Of a DNA stretch of 64,000 nucleotides, positions 8,539-17,784 are shown one piece after another. The position numbers and the translations under genes were made by a program. The stretch is taken from positions 30,998-94,997 of the forward strand of contig CANGCM010000004.1 of assembly GCA_947452535.1 (NCBI GenBank). The letters are read 5' to 3'. The first letter of the stretch is position 1; each line of letters begins with the position of its first letter. This DNA comes from Burkholderiaceae bacterium. GTDB lineage: Bacteria > Pseudomonadota > Gammaproteobacteria > Burkholderiales > Burkholderiaceae. A model generated the notes under the pieces. The model did no database searches, was not told the origin of the DNA, and saw only the letters and a program-made list of their open reading frames with translations.

Positions 8539-9528
8539 ATGATTACAAGTTGTCGATCTCATTTAACAAAGCTTTCTTTCATCGTGCTTACAGGCTTATG
8601 TGCCATTACGGCCACGAGTGTCTTTGCACAAGCATTCCCTTCTAAGCCGGTACGGCTAATCGTGACTTATCCACCTGGTGGTAGCTCAGATTTAATGGGT
8701 CGCTTAATGGGGAAGAAGCTCAGTGAGCTTTGGGGGCAACCTGTCATTGTTGAGAATAAGGGTGGTGCAGCGGGCTCTATAGGTATGGAATATGCATCAC
8801 GACAGGCGCCAGACGGTTATTCATTTGTATTGGGTAACTTTGGCCCCGCCTTGGTTAATCCGCTTATGAGTAAGGTGAGTTACAGCATGGATAAGGACTT
8901 TATGCCTATTTCCTTGACTGCATCTGGTCCAAACGTGTTGGTTGTGCCAGCCAACTCTCCATACAAGAACTTACAAGAGTTATTGGATGCGGCGAAAGCA
9001 AAACCTAATGCACTGAATTTTGGAACTAGCGGCCCAGGCAGTATGTCGCATATAGCAACCGAGATGATTATGCGTCAGACCGGCGTTCAAATGACTCACG
9101 TTCCTTACAAGGGCGGTGGCTTAGCGTTAATTGATTTAATGGCAGGGCAGATTGATTTTATTATTTCTGATGCCTTGCCTGCAGCTGAGCATATTAAGTC
9201 TGGAAAATTGCGCCCCTTGGCAATTACTAGTGGCTCAAGAACGTCTCTAGTTCCAGGAGTTCCTACTTTTTCTGAGGCAGGATTACCTGGCTTTGTTGCG
9301 TTAACTTGGTGGGGTGTCTATTTACCAACGGGCACACCTAAGGATATACAGGATAAGTATTACTCTGCATTAGTAAAGGTGATGGGTGATCCTGAGATCA
9401 AGGAGCGCTTTGCAGGAATGGGAGTCCAAGCCCAAGCTACAACTCCAGATGAGTTCAAGACCTACCTGACATCTGAAAATAACCGCTATGCAAAATTAAT
9501 CTCTGATAACAAGATTAAGGCGGATTAG
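8539..9528 (+). CDS. Bug/TctC-family substrate-binding protein
   Basis: 329 aa; signal peptide; FPSKPVRLIVTYPPGGSSDLMGR, APDGYSFVLGN, THVPYKGGGLALIDL. Confidence 0.94.
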   Translation: MITSCRSHLTKLSFIVLTGLCAITATSVFAQAFPSKPVRLIVTYPPGGSSDLMGRLMGKKLSELWGQPVIVENKGGAAGSIGMEYASRQAPDGYSFVLGNFGPALVNPLMSKVSYSMDKDFMPISLTASGPNVLVVPANSPYKNLQELLDAAKAKPNALNFGTSGPGSMSHIATEMIMRQTGVQMTHVPYKGGGLALIDLMAGQIDFIISDALPAAEHIKSGKLRPLAITSGSRTSLVPGVPTFSEAGLPGFVALTWWGVYLPTGTPKDIQDKYYSALVKVMGDPEIKERFAGMGVQAQATTPDEFKTYLTSENNRYAKLISDNKIKAD

Positions 9529-9559
9529 TCTAATACCGCCCAGCGATATTAGACTTTTA
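9527..9559 (+). terminator. inverted repeat/terminator between convergent Bug and amidohydrolase genes
   Basis: AGTCTAATA (9527-9535) and TATTAGACT (9547-9555), perfect 9-bp arms, followed by TTTATTTT. Confidence 0.65.
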
Positions 9560-10778
9560 TTTTCAGAAGCTTCATTGCATTCAACCCTTGGATTTTTTGA
9601 CGATCCTCTTTAGTCAGTTTCTTGACTGAGTTGATTAATCCAAGGGGGTCTACTTCACCCATATCATAGGGATAATCAGTCCCTAGCAAAACATGATCAG
9701 CGCCGTAGACATCAATTAGATGCTTAAGCATAGTTGGATCAAATGTGATGGTATCGAAATAGATTTTCTTAAGGTAGCTAGAAGGTTTGGATTTGATAAT
9801 CGTCCGACAATCAGGACGTGCGCGCCAAGCATGATCCATCCGCGCCCAATAATGCGCTAGATAGCCGCCGCCGTGGGCTGCAATAAATTTAATCTTTGGA
9901 TTTTTGGCGATCACACCATCAAAAATGAGGTGACTCACTGCCAGCGTAGTATCCATGGGATTGCCGATAATATTATTGAAGTAATGATTAACGAGGCGAT
10001 CGGCTTGAGAGGTCCCAACAGGATGCATGAAAATGGCAATGCCTAGTTCATTGGCCTTAGCAAAGAATTTATCGAGCTTTAGGCGTGGGTCAGTCAAGTC
10101 CATCCCATTGACGTTCGTATTTATTTCTACGCCACGCAAGCCTAATTTTTTGACTGCATATTCTAATTCTTTTACAGCCAATTCAGCGTTTTGCAGTGGT
10201 ACTGATCCGAGTCCAACAAATCGATCTGGATGATCGGCCACGATTTTGGCTATACCTTCATTCACCTCTCGAGCAAGACCGGCCCCCAGGTCTGGTTCCG
10301 TAAAATAAAAGTATTGAAATGGAGCTGGGCACACCGCTTGAATATCGATGCCCATTTTGTCCATGTCACGCATGCGTTCATCAATCCCTGTAAGCTTGGA
10401 TGCTCGATCTGCCATTTGCTTGACATTCGTTTGGCGCGTTAAGTCATTGGCGAAAATAATTGAATTGTCATATTTTTCAGCCCCTAAGGATGCCGTTTTC
10501 TTAGCAACTTCAGGGTTAAGGTAGTGGCAGTGAATATCGACTACCTTTAACTTCCCTTTACTGTTTTTACTGATAACGCGGGTCGTCTCATTCGGCTTTA
10601 TTTTTTTCTTTGTTGAAACGGCGTTTATTTTTTTGCTTGCATTGCCTGCTTTGATTCTATCTTTGAGGGCGGCAATAGTAAGGTCTGCTAAATTTTCTTG
10701 TGATTTTGCAGAAAAGTGATCATCAGTCGAGTGCTGGTGAGTATGGTCGCTACAAAATGGGCCGCAGTTAAAAAACAT
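9549..10778 (-). CDS. amidohydrolase-2 / ACMSD-like decarboxylase family protein with Cys/His- and Lys-rich N-terminal extension
   Basis: 409 aa; VVDIHCHYLNPEV, GVEINTNVNG, IFMHPVG, KIKFIAAHGGGYL, LLGTDYPYDMGE. Confidence 0.87.
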   Translation of the reverse strand: MFFNCGPFCSDHTHQHSTDDHFSAKSQENLADLTIAALKDRIKAGNASKKINAVSTKKKIKPNETTRVISKNSKGKLKVVDIHCHYLNPEVAKKTASLGAEKYDNSIIFANDLTRQTNVKQMADRASKLTGIDERMRDMDKMGIDIQAVCPAPFQYFYFTEPDLGAGLAREVNEGIAKIVADHPDRFVGLGSVPLQNAELAVKELEYAVKKLGLRGVEINTNVNGMDLTDPRLKLDKFFAKANELGIAIFMHPVGTSQADRLVNHYFNNIIGNPMDTTLAVSHLIFDGVIAKNPKIKFIAAHGGGYLAHYWARMDHAWRARPDCRTIIKSKPSSYLKKIYFDTITFDPTMLKHLIDVYGADHVLLGTDYPYDMGEVDPLGLINSVKKLTKEDRQKIQGLNAMKLLKIKV

Positions 10779-10899
10779 GGTTTTCCCTCACAAAAAGTTA
10801 ATAAATTCTATATCAATTTTTTAGAGTGTAAACGCAACTTCTATATTTAGTTAAATAACAGCATCTTTATGAGGTATCCGACTAGAAATTGTTGTGTAA

Positions 10900-10919
10900 T
10901 AGAACAATATTGCGTTCTA
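10900..10919. promoter_or_regulatory. operator-like inverted repeat in divergent amidohydrolase/MFS intergenic region
   Basis: TAGAAC-aatattgc-GTTCTA, perfect 6-bp arms. Confidence 0.35.
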
Positions 10920-11008
10920 CGGGATAAATAGTGGGATCGCTATATTCATTGATGTGAACTATTTACAAATTATGCGGGTAGCCCCTACTCCGAATTGAGG
11001 CTGTATGA

Positions 11009-12415
11009 TTGTCAAAAATGACGCCCAAAAAATTTGATCTCGTTATCTATTTAGTAGCAGCTACATTCTTTATGGAGAATTTAGACGGCACTGTTATTAC
11101 TACAGCATTACCGTCAATGGCAAAAGACTTTAATGTAAATCCCATAGATGTAGCTTCGGGTATTACGAGTTATTTATTGACTTTGGCCATCTTGATCCCT
11201 GTGAGCGGGTGGTTTTCTGATCGGTTTGGGGCTCGTCGTGTCTTTACTTTAGCTATTGCCATTTTTACTGCAGCATCCGTTCTCTGTGGTTTAAGTGAAT
11301 CTCTTTCTATGTTCATTTTTTCCAGGGTATTGCAGGGGGTGGGTGGCGCACTCATGGTTCCCGTTGGTCGATCTGTTGTATTGCGTGGGACTCCAAAAGA
11401 TGGGGTGATACGAGCGATTGCATTAATTACTTGGCCCGGTTTAATTGCTCCCGTACTTGGTCCAGCCATTGGCGGATTTATTGCGACATATGCAAGTTGG
11501 CATTGGATATTTTTTATCAATGTCCCCTTAGGACTTATCGGAATTTTGATGAGTTTATCCCTGCTCGAGTCCGATAAAGAGCTTCAGCGCAAGCCCTTTG
11601 ACTACCTTGGATTCATTTTTAGCGGCTTAGCTTTGGCCACCTTAATATATGGACTTGAGTTATCCCAGCATCTTGAACAGAATTACTTAATAGTATTCGC
11701 TCTGATCTTCGTCTCTGGGCTAAGTGCTTATTTCACATACCATCACTTACGTCATTGCGCGCATCCTTTGGTAGATTTAAAGTTATTGAATATCCCAACT
11801 TTTGCCATCAGTATTCATGCCGGACTTTTCTTTAGATCTGCATTGAGTGCAGTACCTTTTTTGATGCCCTTAATTTTTCAGCTGGAATTCGGAATGGATC
11901 CTTTTTCGGCGGGCTTAATGGTCTTAAGTATTTTTATTGGCAATCTAGCAATGAAGGCCGCTACTTCCCCCATTTTGCATCGTTTTGGGTTCAAGCCAGT
12001 CATGCTCATTAATGGAGTTTTATCAATCCTCTCCATTATTGCCTGTGCCTTGATAAGCCCAGCTATGCCGATTCCTATTATTTTTGCGGTCTTATTTTTA
12101 AATGGTGTTTTTAGATCTATGCAATTTACTTCTATTAATACCCTTGGCTTTGCAGATCTTTCATCAGAGCAGATTAGCTCTGCATCTGCGATTACCAGTG
12201 CATCCATGCAATTAAGCAACACCCTTGGGGTTGCTCTGGCATCTCTGGGTTTGGTAATTGCACATAGTTTTGTTAGTTCACAGTCCGCCACCTTGACCCT
12301 GAAAGATTTTCATCTAACGTTGATTTTCATCGCCCTCATCAGTTTGGCAGGACTAGTTTGCTTGTTAAAGCTTCCGGCTAATGCTGGCCAATCGATTAGA
12401 AAGAGTCAGGGCTAA
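11009..12415 (+). CDS. MFS transporter, DHA2/EmrB-QacA-like
   Basis: 468 aa; NLDGTVITTALPSMA (motif D1), SDRFGARRVFTLAI, GPAIGGFIATYASWHWIFFINVPLG. Track start is TTG; ATG at 11018 is an alternative. Confidence 0.9.
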   Translation: MSKMTPKKFDLVIYLVAATFFMENLDGTVITTALPSMAKDFNVNPIDVASGITSYLLTLAILIPVSGWFSDRFGARRVFTLAIAIFTAASVLCGLSESLSMFIFSRVLQGVGGALMVPVGRSVVLRGTPKDGVIRAIALITWPGLIAPVLGPAIGGFIATYASWHWIFFINVPLGLIGILMSLSLLESDKELQRKPFDYLGFIFSGLALATLIYGLELSQHLEQNYLIVFALIFVSGLSAYFTYHHLRHCAHPLVDLKLLNIPTFAISIHAGLFFRSALSAVPFLMPLIFQLEFGMDPFSAGLMVLSIFIGNLAMKAATSPILHRFGFKPVMLINGVLSILSIIACALISPAMPIPIIFAVLFLNGVFRSMQFTSINTLGFADLSSEQISSASAITSASMQLSNTLGVALASLGLVIAHSFVSSQSATLTLKDFHLTLIFIALISLAGLVCLLKLPANAGQSIRKSQG

Positions 12416-13812
12416 GTTGTCGTTGATTTTGCAAAGTCTCCAGCACTAGGTAGTTCGGCCATACGCCATGTATCTGCAAGCAGCCTTTTGCATTTATCGA
12501 TAGGTAAAATATCTACGGTCAAATCTAAAAATTTCTCATCTAGCTGTTCGTTAGTCATCGGGTTTTCAAGACCTCCCACAGCGCTCTCAATGACTTTATT
12601 GAGTATTCTTCCGTCATTGAGAGTGATCGTCACCTCACCAGATTTTTTATGAAGACTATTATCTGTTTCAACGGTAATTTTGTCTCGGAGTGCAATTGTT
12701 TGTGGATTACGTACAGCCTCATCTGAATACTGCTTTTCACCCGCGCGACCATCGATTAATGCAATGGCAACTGAGTGATAAACGCTGAATTTTCCTTCTA
12801 GTCCTGTCTGCGGTGTTTTTTTACCGCATAGCTCTAATTGATATGGATTAGCTTTGATATGGATTGATTTGATTTGATCCGGCTGCAGGCTATATTGATC
12901 TCTCAGTTGTATAGCGCCGTCGATTGCAGGATGAATCACGATGCCACAGGCATACGGTTTATAGGTATCTTTTGCGATTTCAAAGCGAGAGCCAAGATCC
13001 CCCAGCATTTCCCGATAGTCTTGCTTGGTACTCATGGAGTTTGCCCAGCCAATACGAGACTCAATCATTTGATTTGAGCTTGTAAAGTTATTTTGAGCCA
13101 ATAAAGCTGAGAAGAGGCCATTTTCTGCTGCTCGGCCAGGATTAAAGCTCTTATTCATAGAGCCAAAAGAATCCCGAAATCCAACTGGTTGTGAGGCGGC
13201 AAGACCAAGAGCCCAAATCATCTGTTGTTCGCTAAGGCGCATCAGTCTTCCAACTGCTGCTGCGGCGCCTATGGTTGGGTGAGTGCCAGAGACGTGCCAG
13301 CCAACATCTGCGTGATTGGGTGCTAATGAATTCGAGAGACGAATAGTGTATTCGACGCCCAAATAGAAGGCATTCATAAATTCACGGCCACTAACTGGCT
13401 TTAATTCTGAGTAAGCTAGCAAAACTGCGGCAATCGGCCCGGCAGCATGAACATTGGTAACTAGATGAGTGTCATCGAAATCAAATACATGGCTGCTCAC
13501 GCCATTGATGAATGCGGCGTTTAGTGGATCAAAGCGCTCTTTTCGCCCCAATATGCTTGCCTGATTAGAGTTAGAGATTGGTCTCAGGCTATTGATAGAA
13601 ATATTGACAGCCTCGTGTTGGCAGCTGCCAACAGTGACGCCGACAAAGTTTACAAATGCTCTAGAAGCCTCTCTTTGAATATTCTCGGGTAAATCTTCAT
13701 ATTGGGTGTTTAGCGCGTATTGCGCAAGCAGTCTAGTCGCATCTTTGCCGTTTTCATATTGTGGATTTTTCCCAATATCAGCGCTACTAGATTCTGTGTG
13801 CTTAATACTCAT
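12412..13812 (-). CDS. MmgE/PrpD family protein
   Basis: 466 aa; FINGVSSHVFDFDDTHLVTNVHAAGPIAAVLLA, YKPYACGIVIHPAID; convergent 4-bp overlap with the MFS gene. Confidence 0.92.
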   Translation of the reverse strand: MSIKHTESSSADIGKNPQYENGKDATRLLAQYALNTQYEDLPENIQREASRAFVNFVGVTVGSCQHEAVNISINSLRPISNSNQASILGRKERFDPLNAAFINGVSSHVFDFDDTHLVTNVHAAGPIAAVLLAYSELKPVSGREFMNAFYLGVEYTIRLSNSLAPNHADVGWHVSGTHPTIGAAAAVGRLMRLSEQQMIWALGLAASQPVGFRDSFGSMNKSFNPGRAAENGLFSALLAQNNFTSSNQMIESRIGWANSMSTKQDYREMLGDLGSRFEIAKDTYKPYACGIVIHPAIDGAIQLRDQYSLQPDQIKSIHIKANPYQLELCGKKTPQTGLEGKFSVYHSVAIALIDGRAGEKQYSDEAVRNPQTIALRDKITVETDNSLHKKSGEVTITLNDGRILNKVIESAVGGLENPMTNEQLDEKFLDLTVDILPIDKCKRLLADTWRMAELPSAGDFAKSTTT

Positions 13813-13864
13813 CGTGAGGTCTCCGGATTGATATTTTTTATGTAAACTTGGCTACAGTATACTA

Positions 13865-13884
13865 ATTTAAACGCTTGTTTAAAT
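13865..13884. promoter_or_regulatory. operator-like inverted repeat in divergent prpD/Bug intergenic region
   Basis: ATTTAAAC-gctt-GTTTAAAT, perfect 8-bp arms. Confidence 0.5.
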
Positions 13885-13992
13885 GTGGTCATAGTACGGT
13901 AATTTCTGCCCGCTTTAGAGGATGCTGAAGTGTTAAAGTCAAACTTGCTAAATATAACAACCTTGTAAAAATTAAAAACTACAGCAAATTAT

Positions 13993-14985
13993 ATGAATCT
14001 ACTATTTCAAACTACATTTAAACGAATCTTGCTTAGCTTCAGTTTTTTAGGCCTCCTCTTTGGTTCTAGCTCGATCATCCGTGCGCAGGATTTCCCCAAT
14101 CGAACTATCAAGGTGGTGATTCCATCTTCTCCAGGCGGACCCTCTGATATTTTTGGTCGATCACTCATGCAGCAGCTTAGTGAAAACCTTGGCAAGCCAA
14201 TTATTATTGAGAATAAGCCAGGAGCTGGCTCTAAGATTGGTATTCAACAAGTTGCAAAATCTGCGCCAGATGGATACACCCTGTTATTGGTGAGCAGTAC
14301 CTTTGTTATTAATCCCTCGCTATATGCTGATCCAGGATTTGAGGCGCTGAAGGATTTTGTGCCGGTTGCCTTGCCGGTGAGCTCTCCAAATGTCATTGTT
14401 GTGCACCCCAGCTTTCCAGCAAAAGACATTAAAGAATTTTTTGCCATTGTTAAAGCCAATCCCGGTAAATACAATTACGCCTCTCCAGGCGGTGGTACCG
14501 GTCCTCATCTCAGTGCTGAATTATTAAAGCTCAAAATGAATTTAGATATTGCCCATATTCCATACAAGGGCGGTGGACCAGCATTACAAGCTGTGCTTGC
14601 GAATCAAGTGCCTGTTGGTTTGTCAGCAATTCCTCCTGCAACACCCCAAGTAAAAGCTGGCGCACTCAGAGCGCTAGCCTTAACGAGTAGTACCCGCTCA
14701 ACATCCTTACCAGAGGTGCCAACTCTCAATGAATCGGGGGTCACTGATTTTGAAGGAGATACCTTGAGTTTTATTATGGCTCCGGCAGGAACTCCTCCAG
14801 CAATTGTTCAGAAGCTGAATCGAGAGATCACTAAGGCGCTGGAAAACTCAGAATTGCGTAATAAGTTAACGGGGATGGGTTATCAAATTTATAGCAGCAC
14901 CCCAGAACAAGTGGCGCAAAAAATTAAATTCGATATTGATAAATGGGCTAAGGTGATTAAAAGCGGAAATATCAAGCCAGATTAA
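13993..14985 (+). CDS. Bug/TctC-family substrate-binding protein
   Basis: 330 aa; signal peptide; FPNRTIKVVIPSSPGGPSDIFGR, APDGYTLLLVSST, AHIPYKGGGPALQ. Confidence 0.94.
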   Translation: MNLLFQTTFKRILLSFSFLGLLFGSSSIIRAQDFPNRTIKVVIPSSPGGPSDIFGRSLMQQLSENLGKPIIIENKPGAGSKIGIQQVAKSAPDGYTLLLVSSTFVINPSLYADPGFEALKDFVPVALPVSSPNVIVVHPSFPAKDIKEFFAIVKANPGKYNYASPGGGTGPHLSAELLKLKMNLDIAHIPYKGGGPALQAVLANQVPVGLSAIPPATPQVKAGALRALALTSSTRSTSLPEVPTLNESGVTDFEGDTLSFIMAPAGTPPAIVQKLNREITKALENSELRNKLTGMGYQIYSSTPEQVAQKIKFDIDKWAKVIKSGNIKPD

Positions 14986-15026
14986 TAATTTCACCTGCTT
15001 TATCAACCGCTGATACTTATTCCCTA

Positions 15027-16106
15027 TTACTTCATCAGGCCGAAATGCTTTAGGCGATGATAGAGCGGCTCAGCCAGAAATAGAACGGCAATAATTCGGC
15101 AGGCCTGTAAGGCCGTCACAATTGCGACTCCTAATTGCATCACTTTTGCAGTAATGGCCATCTCCGCAATGCCGCCTGGTGCAGACGCCAAAATAATAGT
15201 TGCTGTTGGCAGCGGAATCAGCATATTAAGACCAAAGCTTGCTAGTGCGCACAGGACCATCATGGCAAAGGTGCCAATAGCCACACTAAATAACCAGCGT
15301 GGTGCTGAATGAATAAATTCAGGCCTAAAGCGAACTCCAAGACTAATGCCAATCGCTATTTGCGCTGCGTTTGTGAGCCAAGACGGAATGCTAGAGAGTT
15401 CAACTTGATTAATGGCTAGGGCAATAGAAACAATTAAGGGTCCAATAAACCATGCATTTGATCGACCTAGCATTTTCATCGCCAATCCACCAAGCCCCGT
15501 TAGCAGACCTAGGGTCAGAATACCCATGGTGTCGAATAGGTGGATATTCGGTGGGGTGATATCTAGGCCGTGCCATCCAATCCACTTTACGGCGAAGGGT
15601 ATCGTGATAGTTACGATGAGAACTCGTAGTGTGTGCGCAGAGGCAACCAAATCTGTGCGCGCATGCTCTCGCTCAGCCAGCAAAGTCATTTCAGATGCTC
15701 CGCCAACTACGCTAGCAAAGTACGCTGTAGTGCGATCTAGTTTGGGAAAGCGAGATGCGTTAAACCAATAGAGCCATAAGCCATAGCCATAGCCAATGGC
15801 TAATGACCAAGCAATACTCAGAATTACAAGCCACCACAAGCTGACAACTAGGGCGCTCACTTGGGGAGTGAAGTAAAGCCCTAGGGCTGAGGCAATTATC
15901 CATTGCGCGCCATTACGAAATGGGTCGTAGCTTAAGGTCTTGATGCCCAAGATGGAGAGCCCGGCAGTGATCAATAAGGGGCCAATCATCCACGGAATGG
16001 GTGTTTTTAGAAATACACATGCCAATGCTGCAATATATCCCGCCAATAAGGTGCATACGACTTGTAGGGTGGAAATTAGCAGTTGACGGGAAATCATCTC
16101 ATTCAA
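15027..16106 (-). CDS. AbrB-family membrane protein (duplicated AbrB domain, putative transporter)
   Basis: 359 aa; PIPWMIGPLLITAG repeated as NAWFIGPLIVSIA; VVGGASEMTLLAEREHARTDLVASAHTLRVLIV, APGGIAEMAITA. Confidence 0.82.
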   Translation of the reverse strand: MNEMISRQLLISTLQVVCTLLAGYIAALACVFLKTPIPWMIGPLLITAGLSILGIKTLSYDPFRNGAQWIIASALGLYFTPQVSALVVSLWWLVILSIAWSLAIGYGYGLWLYWFNASRFPKLDRTTAYFASVVGGASEMTLLAEREHARTDLVASAHTLRVLIVTITIPFAVKWIGWHGLDITPPNIHLFDTMGILTLGLLTGLGGLAMKMLGRSNAWFIGPLIVSIALAINQVELSSIPSWLTNAAQIAIGISLGVRFRPEFIHSAPRWLFSVAIGTFAMMVLCALASFGLNMLIPLPTATIILASAPGGIAEMAITAKVMQLGVAIVTALQACRIIAVLFLAEPLYHRLKHFGLMK

Positions 16107-16246
16107 TAAGTAGCAGTAGGCGAAAAATCTATTCCTTGCCTACATTGTAGACGGAGGAGCCTCGACTTAATGACAAGTGATACAGCCCTGAAATTTTTTC
16201 AAGAGAATACTGCTAGAGGATGCCGCTAGATTTGCTATCAAGTTAA

Positions 16247-16981
16247 CTAGATTAAAGGTGCAACTGAAGCCCCAAAAATATGATGTCTTTTAAGCGATTC
16301 AGCGATAAAACCACTGGCCTTCATTTCTTCAACAAACTCAGACAATAGTCGAGACGCCACTTCACCTCGGCTCTTAGGTAAGCCCATTGCCTGCTGAATC
16401 ACCATAAATCGCCCAGGCAAAATGCGTAAACCAGTGTTTTTAGCGGCATCTGATTCAAGTTGCTGACGTACGCCAGCAGCTACCTCATAAGCTCCCTTCA
16501 GGAAGACATCCACCACTGTTGGGGATGTGGGAGACCGCACAATTTCTGCTAATTTTATTTCTCTACTCAGAAATAGATCATAGGCACTACCTTTGCCTAC
16601 CACTACCCGTACACCCTGAGTATCTACCTCACCATTTTCTTGGATTGGAGAATCTTCTTTCACAAGATAGGCGCCTTCAATTAATACATAGGCTGCTGTA
16701 AATGCAATTCCTTCGCCTCGCAATGGATCAATGGCAAAGAAGCCCATATCTGCTTCTTCTTGTGTAACCGCCTCCACCGATTTCCCGGCTGAATCAAAAA
16801 CAACTAATTCAAGATCAAGCCCTAATTTTTTTGCATAGGCATGCGCTAAGTCAACCGAGACGCCAAATGGTTTTCCAGAAGCGGAATCTTTATTTGCCAA
16901 AATTGGATTGCCCAAGTTAATCGAGGCGCGTAATTTTCCTGTAGGGGCAATCTTCTGAAGTAGTTCTTGGGATAAGGGCAT
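16247..16981 (-). CDS. SBP_bac_3-fold protein lacking a signal peptide
   Basis: 244 aa; KLRASINLGNPIL..GKPFGVSVDLAHAYAKKLGLDLELV; in-frame TAA just upstream of ATG excludes an extended signal sequence. Confidence 0.8.
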   Translation of the reverse strand: MPLSQELLQKIAPTGKLRASINLGNPILANKDSASGKPFGVSVDLAHAYAKKLGLDLELVVFDSAGKSVEAVTQEEADMGFFAIDPLRGEGIAFTAAYVLIEGAYLVKEDSPIQENGEVDTQGVRVVVGKGSAYDLFLSREIKLAEIVRSPTSPTVVDVFLKGAYEVAAGVRQQLESDAAKNTGLRILPGRFMVIQQAMGLPKSRGEVASRLLSEFVEEMKASGFIAESLKRHHIFGASVAPLI

Positions 16982-16999
16982 ATAAGTAAATTAAAAAGT

Positions 17000-17767
17000 T
17001 TAAGGGTGGGTGAGGTCAATTGAATCCGAATGCTCGATACTTTCAGTAAACCAAACCCGAATTCCAGCCTCACGCACTCCTAGGTATTGGGGTTGGCCTT
17101 CTGAGTCTAATGACATTGTTAAATCATGTCCGGGGATCAATAAATTGCCAGGCTTTTTTCTCCAATGCTGCCAAATCAATTCAATAGACTGAGCGCTCTC
17201 TGCGGCATCATCAGTGTCAATTACTTTTCTAGAGAGGAGTTCTGCTCGATTTTTTGCAGAATCACCCGTAAACAAAATATCCTGCCCGCCGTTGTTTAAG
17301 ACAAAGAGCAGGTGTCCAGGAGTGTGACCGGGAACGGCATACGCATAAATCCCCGGGATAAATTCTTGTCCAGATGTCACTTTAGTAAGCTGCTTAGAGC
17401 GAACCAGTTCTTGCACATACAGCTCTGGTAAAGGATTGAAGCCAGGCGGCTGAGCGGCGGCCCAATCCATCTCAATTTCACCAATCCAGATCCTTGCCTT
17501 AGGGAAGAGTGTGAAATTCACTATGTGGTCATAGTGCGCGTGAGTTAATACCACATCAGTAACGTCTTCTGGATTAACTGAGAATTCATTAAGTCGCCGC
17601 TCTAGAGGCTTACGCATACCAAATGCACCAACATCAAGCAGGATGGTGCGGCCTTCGCCACGAATGAGGGTGACCGTACTCCATCCTAGACCACCATGAC
17701 AAATAGATCTACCCGGAAACCCTTGGATCAGAACATCAACTTGATAGCGATGCATGCTTACTCTCAA
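17000..17767 (-). CDS. MBL-fold metallohydrolase (N-acyl homoserine lactonase-like family)
   Basis: 255 aa; LTHAHYDHIVN, GHTPGHLLFVL, LFTGDSAKN, IPGHD. Confidence 0.86.
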   Translation of the reverse strand: MRVSMHRYQVDVLIQGFPGRSICHGGLGWSTVTLIRGEGRTILLDVGAFGMRKPLERRLNEFSVNPEDVTDVVLTHAHYDHIVNFTLFPKARIWIGEIEMDWAAAQPPGFNPLPELYVQELVRSKQLTKVTSGQEFIPGIYAYAVPGHTPGHLLFVLNNGGQDILFTGDSAKNRAELLSRKVIDTDDAAESAQSIELIWQHWRKKPGNLLIPGHDLTMSLDSEGQPQYLGVREAGIRVWFTESIEHSDSIDLTHP

Positions 17768-17784
17768 TAAAAAAGATTACGACA

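Noticed and set aside
11170-12291. Minus-strand ORFs (116 and 137 aa) inside the MFS gene
   Set aside because: Opposite-strand shadow ORFs under a confident membrane transporter CDS; no recognisable domain or RBS.
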